DNA of 64,000 bases. Source: Blautia sp. MSJ-19 (GTDB lineage Bacteria; Bacillota; Clostridia; Lachnospirales; Lachnospiraceae). A model generated the notes under the pieces. It ran no database searches and was not told where the DNA came from. It worked only from the letters and a program-made list of their open reading frames with translations. Positions within the stretch are counted from its first letter, which is position 1. Every line of letters starts with the position of its first letter. The stretch is taken from positions 62,001 through 126,000 of the forward strand of contig NZ_JAHLQA010000017.1 of assembly GCF_018918125.1 (NCBI RefSeq), given 5' to 3'. The position numbers and the translations under genes are program-made. Shown here in pieces: positions 50,832-59,732 of this stretch.

Positions 50832-52946
50832 ATGAAAAAAATTGTGATTATCGGTGCCAATGATTTTCAGAGGCCGTTGATTCAGAAAGCTCATAATATG
50901 GGATATGAGACGCATGTATTTGCATGGCGGGAAGGAGCAACCGGGGCAGAAGATGCGGATCATTTTTATGAGATCAGTATTACAGAAAAGGAAGAAATAC
51001 TGGAAATCTGTCGGAAGATCAGGCCAGATGCGGTTGCAACGATCGGGTCGGATCTGGCAAATATCACGGTACAGTTTCTGGCGGAAAAACTTGGTCTGCC
51101 AGGAAACAGCAGCTCCTGTATTTATCATTCGACAAACAAATATGCCATGCGTGAAGCTTTTCGAAATGCCGGAATCCCGGTACCGTTCTTTCAGTGCGTT
51201 TCTGAGGGAGAACAGGTTACACCGCCTTCCTATCCGGTAATCGTGAAGCCGACGGACCGGTCGGGAAGCAGAGCAATCACGAAAGTGAATGATCCGGGGG
51301 AACTGGCAGAGGCGATCACACTTGCGACTGCTCAGTCTTTTGAGAAAAAGGCAATTGTGGAAGAATATATTTCCGGTGCAGAGTACAGCGTCGAGACGAT
51401 CAGTTTTGAGGGAAAACATACCTGTCTGGCAATTACCAAGAAATTTACGACAGGAAGTCCGCACTATATTGAAGTTGCACATCTTCAGCCGGCACCACTG
51501 TCAGAAGATATGAAGAAAAAAGTGGAAGAGACCGTTTTTCGGGCACTGGATGCACTGGAAGTGCGATATGGAGCCGGACACAGTGAGCTTCGCATTGACC
51601 GGAACGGACAGATACGTATCATAGAGATTGGATCCAGAATGGGAGGCGACTGCATCGGTTCGGATCTGGTTCCTCTGTCTACCGGACAGGATTTTGTGGG
51701 GATGGTGGTAGATACTGCTGCCGGCAAAGCTCCGGTATTTTGTGAGGCGGTGCCCCATGTCTCGGCGATTCGTTTTCTTATGAATGAAAATGATGAAAAA
51801 CTTCTTGCATATCTGCAGGAAAATCATCCGGATAAAATTCGGAAAACAGTTATAGAGCATGGGGTAAAAGATGCGCATATTGTGGACAGCGGAAGCAGAC
51901 CGGGATTTTTTATCCTGCAGGCAGACAGCATAGAAGAAATGATGGAACTTCTGCATCATGGACCGTGGGAAAACCCGATTCATGTATTCGATACACCGAC
52001 ACAGAAACTGCGATTTACCGAAAACCATAATGAATTCTATATGAAGAGAGATGATCTTCTGCCATTTGCATTTGGCGGGAACAAAGTGCGTTTCGCTCGC
52101 AGATTTGTGGAAGATATGCAGAGAGAACGCTGCGACAGTATGATCATATATGGAAATTATCATTCAAATCTCTGCAGGATATTGGCGACATTGTGCCATG
52201 AACTGGAAATTCCGTGCTATATGGTACACAATACAGAAGATGTTCGGGAAGACAGAGAAACTGCAAACAGCCGCATCATTAAAAAAATGGGAATTACAGA
52301 GATTGCCTGCAAAAAATCCGGAATAGCGGATGCGGTAGAACAGGCAATGGAGGAACTGAGAGAAAAAGGATACCGTCCATATTATATTTATGGAAATTCC
52401 AGAGGACAGGGAAAAGAATGGGTTCCAATGAAAGCATATGAAGCGGTTTATGATGAGATCTGCTGCTATGAAAAACAGCACAGTATCAGGTTTGATTATA
52501 TTTTTCTGGCATCCAGTACCAATGCGACACAGTCCGGACTTCTGGCGGGCAGTCTCAGGCAAATGGATGAGCGCAGAATCATAGGAATCTCGGTTTCCAG
52601 AAATGCACAGAGAGGCCGGGAAGTGATCGCTGAAAATCTGCGGGAGTATGCACAGAGATTTCAGAGAGAATTACCGGTAGATTTTGAAAAAAACATCTGT
52701 TTTACAGATGCTTATATGGAAGGTGGCTATGGTGTCTGGTCAGAACCAGTTGCGGATCTGATTGAATCAGTTTATGGTACAGATGGGATTCCACTGGATA
52801 TGACCTATACAGGAAAGGCTTTTTATGGTATGGTTAAATATCTGGAGGAAAATCATATCCAGGACAGGAAGATACTGTTTCTGCATACAGGCGGAACACC
52901 GTTGTTTTTTGATTTCCTGGAAGATGAGAAAAATAAAAAGTTATGA
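50832..52946 (+). CDS. Fusion of an ATP-grasp ligase and a PLP-dependent ACC deaminase/D-cysteine desulfhydrase-like enzyme
   Basis: A 704-residue two-enzyme protein. Residues 1-385: ATP-grasp carboxylate ligase with pre-ATP-grasp Rossmann-like start (KIVIIGANDFQRPLIQKAHNMGY), ATP lid (PVIVKPTDRSGSRAITKV), IVEEYISGAEYSVE and the Mg site (IRIIEIGSRMGGDCIGSDL). Residues about 395-704: fold-type II PLP enzyme with Lys418 in FGGNKVR (PLP lysine position of the family), GNYHSNLCR, SSTNATQSGLLAG and HTGGTPLFF. All key residues appear intact in both halves. ATG 50832 has GAGG 6 nt upstream. It may make or racemise an amino acid and ligate it, perhaps to an amino sugar; the substrate is unknown. Confidence 0.88.
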   Translation: MKKIVIIGANDFQRPLIQKAHNMGYETHVFAWREGATGAEDADHFYEISITEKEEILEICRKIRPDAVATIGSDLANITVQFLAEKLGLPGNSSSCIYHSTNKYAMREAFRNAGIPVPFFQCVSEGEQVTPPSYPVIVKPTDRSGSRAITKVNDPGELAEAITLATAQSFEKKAIVEEYISGAEYSVETISFEGKHTCLAITKKFTTGSPHYIEVAHLQPAPLSEDMKKKVEETVFRALDALEVRYGAGHSELRIDRNGQIRIIEIGSRMGGDCIGSDLVPLSTGQDFVGMVVDTAAGKAPVFCEAVPHVSAIRFLMNENDEKLLAYLQENHPDKIRKTVIEHGVKDAHIVDSGSRPGFFILQADSIEEMMELLHHGPWENPIHVFDTPTQKLRFTENHNEFYMKRDDLLPFAFGGNKVRFARRFVEDMQRERCDSMIIYGNYHSNLCRILATLCHELEIPCYMVHNTEDVREDRETANSRIIKKMGITEIACKKSGIADAVEQAMEELREKGYRPYYIYGNSRGQGKEWVPMKAYEAVYDEICCYEKQHSIRFDYIFLASSTNATQSGLLAGSLRQMDERRIIGISVSRNAQRGREVIAENLREYAQRFQRELPVDFEKNICFTDAYMEGGYGVWSEPVADLIESVYGTDGIPLDMTYTGKAFYGMVKYLEENHIQDRKILFLHTGGTPLFFDFLEDEKNKKL

Positions 52947-54130
52947 AAAAACTGATGATTCTTGGGGCAAGCTATTCACAGCTTCCCCTTTACAGAAAAG
53001 CACATGAGATGGGACTGAAGACGATCGCAGTCAGCACCCCGGGTGACTGGCCCGGATTTGCAGAAGCAGACCAGAGCTCTTATACAGATATTACAGATCC
53101 GGTGAGGGTACTGGAAGCAGCCAGAGAGCTGGGGGCAGATGGCATTACGACCTGTTGTCTGGATGCAGGAGTCCGTGCAATTGGTTACACCTGTGAAAGA
53201 CTGGGACTCAGGGGACTTTCAGAAAAAGCCGCTGATATCAGTAATGATAAGTTCAAAATGAAAGAAGCATTTATGCAGGGCGGAGTCCGCTGTGCACGTC
53301 ATACCTGCATTCGAAGCAGAGAAGAACTGGAAAAATCTCTTGAAGATTTTGTATTCCCGGTAGTCATAAAAGCAGTGGATCTGATGGGAAGCCGGGGAAT
53401 CTTCCGATGTAATAACAGGGAAGAGGCATTTCGGTATTATGAAAAGACTATGGAAGCGACCGGCAGGGAATATTGTCTGGTAGAAGAATTCATAGAAGGG
53501 CAGATACTGGGATGTGAAGCAATGCTGTCGGATGGAAAAATGCTTTACTGTCTTCCGAATAACATTGAAGCTTTTCAGAGTTATGTGCCGACTCCGGTCG
53601 GACATTCTGTTCCGTACAGGAAACAGGATGAGCTTGGAGAAGAAGTGAAGCACCAGGTGCTGCTGGCGGCATCGGCGGTCGGACTGGATAATTGCCCGGT
53701 AAACTGTGACCTGATAGAAAAAGATGGAAGAATCTATGTGATCGAGATCACCGGTCGTGCAGGAGGAACCTGCCTGCCGGAAATGGTAAGTCTGTACTAT
53801 GGAATTGACTATTATGAGGCGATCATACGCCTGGCGATGGGAATGCCGGTGGCATACATGTTTGATGAGCAAAAGAAGCATACGGCGAATCTGTCCAGAA
53901 CCCTGCTTTCGGAGCGAGATGGTACAGTTGCTGCCATACACAATGAAAATCCTCCGGCAGCGGATATCATAGATCTGTCTTTTAATGTAGAACCCGGAGA
54001 AGAAGTACATCGCTATACAAATGGAAGAGACCGTCTCGGTCAGGTGATCATAACAGGAGAAAGTCTGGCATGCTGCGAGGATCGTATCCGGGAGATTTTG
54101 TCGAAAATTAACATTGAATTTACTGTATGA
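52943..54130 (+). CDS. ATP-grasp carboxylate-amine ligase
   Basis: A 395-residue ATP-grasp enzyme, related in layout to the N-terminal half of the preceding fusion (start KKLMILGASYSQLPLYRKAHEMG; PVVIKAVDLMGSRGIFRCNN; CLVEEFIEGQILGCEAM; VIEITGRAGGTCLPEM). It joins a carboxylate to an amine through an acyl phosphate. It overlaps the fusion stop by 4 nt, so the two ligases are made together. Candidates are stepwise dipeptide-like additions, or two different acceptors. Neither substrate can be named. Confidence 0.88.
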   Translation: MKKLMILGASYSQLPLYRKAHEMGLKTIAVSTPGDWPGFAEADQSSYTDITDPVRVLEAARELGADGITTCCLDAGVRAIGYTCERLGLRGLSEKAADISNDKFKMKEAFMQGGVRCARHTCIRSREELEKSLEDFVFPVVIKAVDLMGSRGIFRCNNREEAFRYYEKTMEATGREYCLVEEFIEGQILGCEAMLSDGKMLYCLPNNIEAFQSYVPTPVGHSVPYRKQDELGEEVKHQVLLAASAVGLDNCPVNCDLIEKDGRIYVIEITGRAGGTCLPEMVSLYYGIDYYEAIIRLAMGMPVAYMFDEQKKHTANLSRTLLSERDGTVAAIHNENPPAADIIDLSFNVEPGEEVHRYTNGRDRLGQVIITGESLACCEDRIREILSKINIEFTV

Positions 54131-54145
54131 TTGTGAGAAAATAAC

Positions 54146-54526
54146 ATGAGAAATTGTCTTACTTCAAAGAAAAGCATCTTTTTACTGCTCCATATCAGCC
54201 TTCTGTTCAGCTCATTGAGCGGCGTATGCTCCAAGATGGCATCCCGTTACACAGGGAATGTCTTTTCTGTGGAGTTTCTTTTCTGGTTCGGGCTGGTATT
54301 TGTCATTATGTTTGCCTATGCGATCATCTGGCAGCAGATCCTCAAAAGGATGCCGTTGACGGTTGCCTATGCAAACCGTCCTGTAACACTGATCTGGGGA
54401 ATCATCTGGGGCGCACTGATCTTCGGAGAAAAAATCACCTGGAATATGCTGGCGGGGGCTGCCGTGATCTTTACCGGAATTTACCTGGTTACAGGAGAAG
54501 AAGAGAAAGGCGGTGAACACGCATGA
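54146..54526 (+). CDS. SMR/EamA-type small membrane protein (ArnE/ArnF-like), subunit 1
   Basis: A 126-residue four-helix protein of the small multidrug resistance/DMT fold. The helix-3/4 region YANRPVTLIWGIIWGALIFGEKITWNMLAGAAVIFTGIYLV is typical. Paired with another SMR-type protein next to a GT2 polyprenyl-phosphate transferase, it resembles ArnE/ArnF, the flippase for undecaprenyl-phosphate aminoarabinose. A true drug-efflux role is less likely in this context. It overlaps its partner by 4 nt. Confidence 0.75.
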   Translation: MRNCLTSKKSIFLLLHISLLFSSLSGVCSKMASRYTGNVFSVEFLFWFGLVFVIMFAYAIIWQQILKRMPLTVAYANRPVTLIWGIIWGALIFGEKITWNMLAGAAVIFTGIYLVTGEEEKGGEHA

Positions 54527-54867
54527 GCCGTCTTCAGATGTCTGTATGTCTGTTGCTCTTTTCGGTATTTATTTCATCTGTTTCGCAGATCCTTCTGAAA
54601 AAGGCAGCCAACAGAACATACGAAAATACGATAAAAGAATATTTGAATCCGTTGGTCATCGGTGCATACGGGATGTTTTTCTGTTCGGTGATCCTGACTA
54701 TGCTGGCACTGAGATATGTACCGCTTTCCATGTCACCGATACTGGAATCCACAGGATATATCTTTGTTTCCGTGATGGGGTATTTCTTTCTGAAAGAAAG
54801 ATTTACAAGGAGAAAACTGCTTGGTTTTGCACTGATTCTGGCGGGAGTTATAATTTTTAACATTTAG
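54523..54867 (+). CDS. SMR/EamA-type small membrane protein (ArnE/ArnF-like), subunit 2
   Basis: A 114-residue four-helix partner of the preceding gene (FSVFISSVSQILLKKAANRTY...; LSMSPILESTGYIFVSVMGYFFLKERFTRRKLLGFALILAGVIIFNI). SMR proteins act as dimers, and two unequal neighbours suggest an antiparallel heterodimer. The GT2 gene follows 18 bp downstream. Confidence 0.75.
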   Translation: MSRLQMSVCLLLFSVFISSVSQILLKKAANRTYENTIKEYLNPLVIGAYGMFFCSVILTMLALRYVPLSMSPILESTGYIFVSVMGYFFLKERFTRRKLLGFALILAGVIIFNI

Positions 54868-54885
54868 AAATGAGGGAAATACATA

Positions 54886-55824
54886 ATGCTGGTATCCATT
54901 GTCATACCGTGCTATAATTCAGAACACACCATTGGTAAGGTGGTGGAACTGGCTATAGAAGAATTTAATAAACTGGAGAATTACGAATGCGAATTTGTTC
55001 TGGTGAATGACTATTCCAGAGATGGAACCTGGAAATCGATTGAAACACTTGCAAAGCAGCATTCAAATGTAAAGGGCATCAATCTGGCCAAGAATTTCGG
55101 GCAGCACAATGCAATTATGGCAGCACTGAATTATACAGAGGGAGATCTGATCATAGGAATGGATGATGATATGCAGAATCATCCGTCACAGATTCCGCAG
55201 TTTCTGGATAAGATAGAGGAAGGCTATGACATTGTATTTGGTGTATTCAAACAGCGAAAATTCTCTGCATTCAAAAATCTGACAGGAGCGGTCAGCCGTT
55301 TCCTGCTGTGGCATCTTCTGGATCGTCCGAAGGATATTCAGATGAGCAGTTTCTGGTGCTGCAGAAGATATGTGAGAGATGAAGTTATAAAATATGATGG
55401 ATACAATACTTTTCTTCAGGTATTGTTTTTCCGTACAACACATAATATTGCGAATATTGAGATCGAGCATTTTGCACGTGAAGTGGGAACTTCCAATTAC
55501 AATTTCAGAAGAGGTCTGAATCTGTTTCTTTCCTGTCTGAATTTTACGGTGATCCCGCTCAGAGTATCTACTTTTTTCGGGACAATTTTTTCAGCGGCAG
55601 GATTTATCGGTGCGGTTGTGGTACTGATCCGGAAACTCATCTGTCCGGCAACTGCAATTGGATGGTCATCGCTGATGTGTGCAATGCTGGTGCTTTTTGG
55701 CATTGTGTTTCTGATGCTTGGAATCATTGGTGAGTACCTGGGCAAGCTGATGCTGAATGTAAATAAAACACCGCAGTATGTGATCAGGGATAAAGCGAAT
55801 ATTACAGGAAAAGAGGACTTATGA
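54886..55824 (+). CDS. GT2 glycosyltransferase, polyprenyl-phosphate type (ArnC/GtrB-like)
   Basis: A 312-residue GT-A fold transferase. VSIVIPCYNSEHTI, DYSRDGTWKSIE, LAKNFGQHNAIMAALNYTEGDLIIGMDDDMQNHPSQIP (DxD-like metal site), a region equivalent to the ArnC/DPM acceptor loop, and two C-terminal membrane helices (about 230-290). Such enzymes load a sugar onto undecaprenyl phosphate on the cytoplasmic face. Together with the SMR pair, a lipid-linked decorating sugar is expected. Confidence 0.9.
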   Translation: MLVSIVIPCYNSEHTIGKVVELAIEEFNKLENYECEFVLVNDYSRDGTWKSIETLAKQHSNVKGINLAKNFGQHNAIMAALNYTEGDLIIGMDDDMQNHPSQIPQFLDKIEEGYDIVFGVFKQRKFSAFKNLTGAVSRFLLWHLLDRPKDIQMSSFWCCRRYVRDEVIKYDGYNTFLQVLFFRTTHNIANIEIEHFAREVGTSNYNFRRGLNLFLSCLNFTVIPLRVSTFFGTIFSAAGFIGAVVVLIRKLICPATAIGWSSLMCAMLVLFGIVFLMLGIIGEYLGKLMLNVNKTPQYVIRDKANITGKEDL

Positions 55825-56948
55825 TAGATTTTAACAGACCGGCGATTGTTGGAAATGAACTGAATTATATCCGGGATGCTGTGAACCAGGGAATGCTCTG
55901 TGGTGACGGGAAATACACAAAGCTCTGTTCTGCATGGATGAAGGAGCGTTTTGCGGTCAGCCAGGTGTTCCTGACAACGTCCTGTACCCACGCACTGGAG
56001 ATGGCGGCTTTTCTCAGTGATATCCAGCCGGGGGACGAAGTGATCATGCCATCTTATACGTTTGTTTCTACGGCAGATGCATTTGTTCTGCGGGGAGCAA
56101 AGGTTGTATTTGTTGATATCCGTCCGGATACGATGAACATAGATGAGAAGTTGATCGAACAGGCAATCACAGAAAAAACAAAAGCCATTGTACCGGTACA
56201 TTATGCCGGAGTGGCATGTGAAATGAATAAGATCATGGAAATCGCGCAGAAATATCACCTTAAAGTGGTAGAAGATGCAGCACAGGGAGTGGAAGCTTAT
56301 TATTATGGCAGGGCACTCGGAACAATCGGAGACTTTGGCTGCTACAGTTTCCATGAAACAAAGAACTATACTATGGGAGAAGGCGGAGCACTTGTCTTTC
56401 AGAAAAATGAATACCAGGAAAAAGCGGAGATCCTGAGAGAGAAGGGCACTGACCGAAGCAAGTTTTTCCGCGGGCAGGTAGATAAGTACCGCTGGATCGA
56501 TTATGGATCTTCTTATCTTCCAAGTGAGATGAATGCAGCGTATCTGTATGCACAGCTTGAGGAATGTGAAAAGATCAACCGGAAACGTCATCAGATTTAT
56601 GACTATTATCATACAAATCTGGAGAATCTGGAAGAAGAGGGAAAGATTGAACGTCCGTGTGTACCGGAAGGCTGTGTACATAATGCGCATATGTACTATA
56701 TAAAGGTAAAAGATTTGCAGACAAGGACTCGGCTGATTGCTTATCTTAAGGAAAATGGTATCTGCGCAGCATTCCACTATGTGCCACTGCACAGTTCTCC
56801 TGCCGGACAGAAATTTGGCAGATTCAATGGGAAAGATGTCTACACGACGAAGGAAAGCGAGCGGCTTCTTCGTCTTCCGATGTTTTATGATCTGTCTGTA
56901 CAGGATCAGGAATACATCGTGGACAAAATACAGAAATTTGAGTTTTGA
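55821..56948 (+). CDS. wecE: dTDP-4-amino-4,6-dideoxygalactose transaminase-like (WecE/RffA)
   Basis: A 375-residue DegT/DnrJ/EryC1 PLP aminotransferase with very strong WecE character: start MIDFNRPAIVGNELNYIRDAV, GDGKYTKLCSAWM, TTSCTHALEMAA, DIQPGDEVIMPSYTFVSTADAFVLRGAKVVFVDIRPDTMNID, VPVHYAGVACEM, EDAAQGV, and Lys181 in FHETKNYTMGEGG binding PLP. In E. coli this family converts dTDP-4-keto-6-deoxyglucose to dTDP-Fuc4N. RmlA and RmlB to supply the substrate are in the same cluster. It overlaps the GT2 stop in ATGA. Confidence 0.92.
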   Translation: MIDFNRPAIVGNELNYIRDAVNQGMLCGDGKYTKLCSAWMKERFAVSQVFLTTSCTHALEMAAFLSDIQPGDEVIMPSYTFVSTADAFVLRGAKVVFVDIRPDTMNIDEKLIEQAITEKTKAIVPVHYAGVACEMNKIMEIAQKYHLKVVEDAAQGVEAYYYGRALGTIGDFGCYSFHETKNYTMGEGGALVFQKNEYQEKAEILREKGTDRSKFFRGQVDKYRWIDYGSSYLPSEMNAAYLYAQLEECEKINRKRHQIYDYYHTNLENLEEEGKIERPCVPEGCVHNAHMYYIKVKDLQTRTRLIAYLKENGICAAFHYVPLHSSPAGQKFGRFNGKDVYTTKESERLLRLPMFYDLSVQDQEYIVDKIQKFEF

Positions 56949-56969
56949 CAGAATTACGGAGGGAAATAC

Positions 56970-58250
56970 ATGAAGAATAGAATATACCGGATCGCGGCAG
57001 CATTAAGTGTGGCGGCCCTCCTGGTGTCTTCTGCAACAGTACAGGCGGCTGGTGTTACTACAAACGGAACACCGGCAGCAGTAGCAACAGACAGCGTACA
57101 AAACTGGCCGACAGCACCTGCCGTCGCTTCAGAGACAGCAGTACTTATTGACGCAGATACCGGTGCGGTTCTGTATGACAAGGGAATGGATGAGTATCGT
57201 TATCCGGCGAGTACAACAAAACTGATGACACTGCTGGTTGCGATTGAAAACAGCTCCCCAAAAGACAGTGTGACTTTTACCGAAACCGGTATCCGGGATG
57301 TGAGCTGGGACAGCAGTAATATCAATGCACAGCTGGGTGAGACGATGACAATGAAAGACTGCTGGATGGCAGCCTATATTCAGTCTGCAAATGAGGTGTG
57401 TGCCCAGATTGCAGAATACGTAGGTGGAAGTGAAGCGAATTTTGTGGAAATGATGAATCAGAAGGCAAAAGAGCTTGGCTGTACACATACACATTTTGTT
57501 AATGCCAGCGGACTGCCGGACGAGAATCATTATTCCAGTGCACATGACCTTGCAAAGATCATGCGTGCCTGCCTGAAAAACAAGCGTTTTCGTCAGGTGA
57601 TGAAATGCACCAGCTACAAGATTCCGGCGACCAATACAAGTCAGGCAAGATCTCTGCACACACATCTTCCTCTGATGGCACAGGAGTCAGACCTTTATTA
57701 TGAAGGCTGCATTGGAGGCAAGACCGGATTTGCAACAGAAGCACAGCATACAATGGTGGCTGCTGCTGAGCGGAACGGGCGCACATATATTGTTGTGACG
57801 ATGCGTGATGCGGAACTTGGAACAAACTGCACGGACAGCAGAGCCCTGTTTGATTATGCGTTTGACAATTTTGACAGTATTGATATTAATGGGACTCAGA
57901 TGACCGTACCAAAGGGTGTTACGGTGAATGATCTGACAACAGATACAGCAGAAAGAAACGGAAAGACACTGAACCGTTATTATTACAGTGGACAGTTTGT
58001 CGGCTATGTGGTACAGGCTGATCCGACTGCGACACCGTCTCCGGAGCCGGAAACACAGACGGCAGAGACAACAGAGAGTACAGACAGCGGTACTTCTGCG
58101 GAAGAGGACAGAAAGTCTATGACACAGCAGCTGGAGGAGATCCGTTCTGAGGGAATGTCCAGTTCTATGAGAACTCTGCTGATCGCGATGGGAGTTATGG
58201 CAGGTATCCTTGTGATCCTTCTGATCGCACTTTACATTAAAAATGGATGA
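56970..58250 (+). CDS. dacA: D-alanyl-D-alanine carboxypeptidase (S11, PBP5-like)
   Basis: A 426-residue exported peptidase trimming the terminal D-Ala of muropeptides. Signal peptide (1-27), catalytic Ser81-x2-Lys84 ([10 protein letters not shown]), Ser139-x-Asn141 (SANEV), Lys251-Thr-Gly (GGKTGFA). After the peptidase domain come a low-complexity [20 protein letters not shown] segment, a short charged stretch and a C-terminal membrane helix (about 400-422) instead of an amphipathic anchor. It sits between wecE and rmlA, so it may belong to the same envelope programme. Confidence 0.95.
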   Translation: MKNRIYRIAAALSVAALLVSSATVQAAGVTTNGTPAAVATDSVQNWPTAPAVASETAVLIDADTGAVLYDKGMDEYRYPASTTKLMTLLVAIENSSPKDSVTFTETGIRDVSWDSSNINAQLGETMTMKDCWMAAYIQSANEVCAQIAEYVGGSEANFVEMMNQKAKELGCTHTHFVNASGLPDENHYSSAHDLAKIMRACLKNKRFRQVMKCTSYKIPATNTSQARSLHTHLPLMAQESDLYYEGCIGGKTGFATEAQHTMVAAAERNGRTYIVVTMRDAELGTNCTDSRALFDYAFDNFDSIDINGTQMTVPKGVTVNDLTTDTAERNGKTLNRYYYSGQFVGYVVQADPTATPSPEPETQTAETTESTDSGTSAEEDRKSMTQQLEEIRSEGMSSSMRTLLIAMGVMAGILVILLIALYIKNG

Positions 58251-58282
58251 TATGCAGAAATTTGAATAAAGGAGAACACATT

Positions 58283-59161
58283 ATGAAGGGAATTATATTA
58301 GCAGGTGGTTCGGGAACCAGATTATATCCGCTGACCAAGGCAATCTCCAAGCAGATCATGCCGGTATATGACAAACCGATGATCTACTATCCGCTTTCCA
58401 CACTGATGCTTGCAGGTATCCGTGAGATCCTGATCATTTCCACACCGCGAGATCTTCCGGTATTCCGTGAACTGCTCGGAGACGGAAAACAGCTGGGGAT
58501 GAGATTTGAATATGCAGTGCAGGAACAGCCGAGAGGACTTGCCGATGCATTTATTATCGGAGCAGACTTTATCGGTGAGGATGCAGTTGCACTTGTCCTG
58601 GGAGATAATATTTTCTATGGGCAGAGCTTTTCACGTGTGCTTTTAAATGCATATAAACGTACAGAAGAAGAAAAGGGAGCAACGATCTTTGGTTACTATG
58701 TAAGAGATCCGAGAGAATATGGGGTTGTAGAATTTGATGAGAATGGAAGAGCACTTTCCATCGAAGAAAAACCGGAGCATCCGAAGTCTAATTATGCTGT
58801 ACCGGGACTGTATTTCTATGACAACGATGTTGTTGAAATCGCAAAAAATGTCAAACCTTCAGCCAGAGGTGAGATTGAGATTACAAGCATCAACAACGAA
58901 TATCTGAGAAGAGGAAGTCTCAAGGTGGAAACTCTTGGACGTGGATTTGCATGGCTGGATACCGGAAATCATGATTCGCTTCTGGATGCAGCGGATTTTG
59001 TGGCTGCTTTTCAGAAACGTCAGGGGCTGTACATTTCCTGTATTGAAGAGATTGCGTTTAAACGTGGATTTATTACAAAAGAGCAGCTCGTAGAACTGGC
59101 ACAGCCACTTCTTAAGACTGCATATGGAAAATATCTGATCGAAGTAGCGGAGGGATTATAA
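58283..59161 (+). CDS. rfbA: Glucose-1-phosphate thymidylyltransferase
   Basis: A 292-residue RmlA making dTDP-glucose. [42 protein letters not shown] is canonical, followed by [40 protein letters not shown] and [13 protein letters not shown]. The frame is open from 58247, but ATG 58283 has GGAG upstream and gives the family start. rmlC follows after 1 bp. Confidence 0.98.
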   Translation: MKGIILAGGSGTRLYPLTKAISKQIMPVYDKPMIYYPLSTLMLAGIREILIISTPRDLPVFRELLGDGKQLGMRFEYAVQEQPRGLADAFIIGADFIGEDAVALVLGDNIFYGQSFSRVLLNAYKRTEEEKGATIFGYYVRDPREYGVVEFDENGRALSIEEKPEHPKSNYAVPGLYFYDNDVVEIAKNVKPSARGEIEITSINNEYLRRGSLKVETLGRGFAWLDTGNHDSLLDAADFVAAFQKRQGLYISCIEEIAFKRGFITKEQLVELAQPLLKTAYGKYLIEVAEGL

Positions 59162-59162
59162 A

Positions 59163-59732
59163 ATGGGCAAAATCACAGTAGAAACCTGCCATATTGACGG
59201 GCTCAAAGTTATCACGCCAACGGTATTTGGTGATGAACGTGGATATTTTATGGAAACATATAATTATAATGATTACAAAGCAGCCGGAATCGATATGGAA
59301 TTTGTACAGGACAATCAGTCAAGTTCCCGTAAGGGAGTACTTCGCGGACTGCATTTCCAGATCAATTATCCACAGGACAAGCTGGTTCGCGTTGTGAGCG
59401 GGGAAGTATTTGATGTGGCTGTTGACCTGAGAGAAGGTTCTCCGACATACGGACAGTGGTATGGCGTTCTGCTTTCCGCAGAAAACAAAAAGCAGTTCTT
59501 TATCCCTAAGAATTTTGCACATGGCTTTGTGGTCCTTTCTGATACAGCAGAATTTGCTTATAAATGTACAGATTTTTATCATCCGAACGATGAGGGCGGA
59601 CTTGCATACAATGATCCGGATATCGGAGTAGAGTGGCCGATCCCGGAGGGAATGGAACTGATCCTTTCTGACAAAGATCAGAAATGGGGAAGCTTCAGGG
59701 AATATACAGCCAACAGGAGTAAAAAGGATTGA
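59163..59732 (+). CDS. rfbC: dTDP-4-dehydrorhamnose 3,5-epimerase
   Basis: A 189-residue RmlC cupin that epimerises dTDP-4-keto-6-deoxyglucose at C3 and C5. FGDERGYFMETYN, QDNQSSSRKGVLRGLHFQ (catalytic His), VRVVSGEVFDVAVDLR, IPKNFAHGFVVLSDTAEFAYKCTDFYHP (Tyr). Its presence means that L-rhamnose is also made; rmlD must be outside the window. It is coupled to the export permease by a 4-nt overlap. Confidence 0.96.
   Translation: MGKITVETCHIDGLKVITPTVFGDERGYFMETYNYNDYKAAGIDMEFVQDNQSSSRKGVLRGLHFQINYPQDKLVRVVSGEVFDVAVDLREGSPTYGQWYGVLLSAENKKQFFIPKNFAHGFVVLSDTAEFAYKCTDFYHPNDEGGLAYNDPDIGVEWPIPEGMELILSDKDQKWGSFREYTANRSKKD

Noticed and set aside
54146-54867. Multidrug efflux pair
   Set aside because: The fold is SMR-like, but the tight linkage to a polyprenyl-phosphate GT2 and amino-sugar genes favours lipid-linked sugar flipping; kept only as an alternative.
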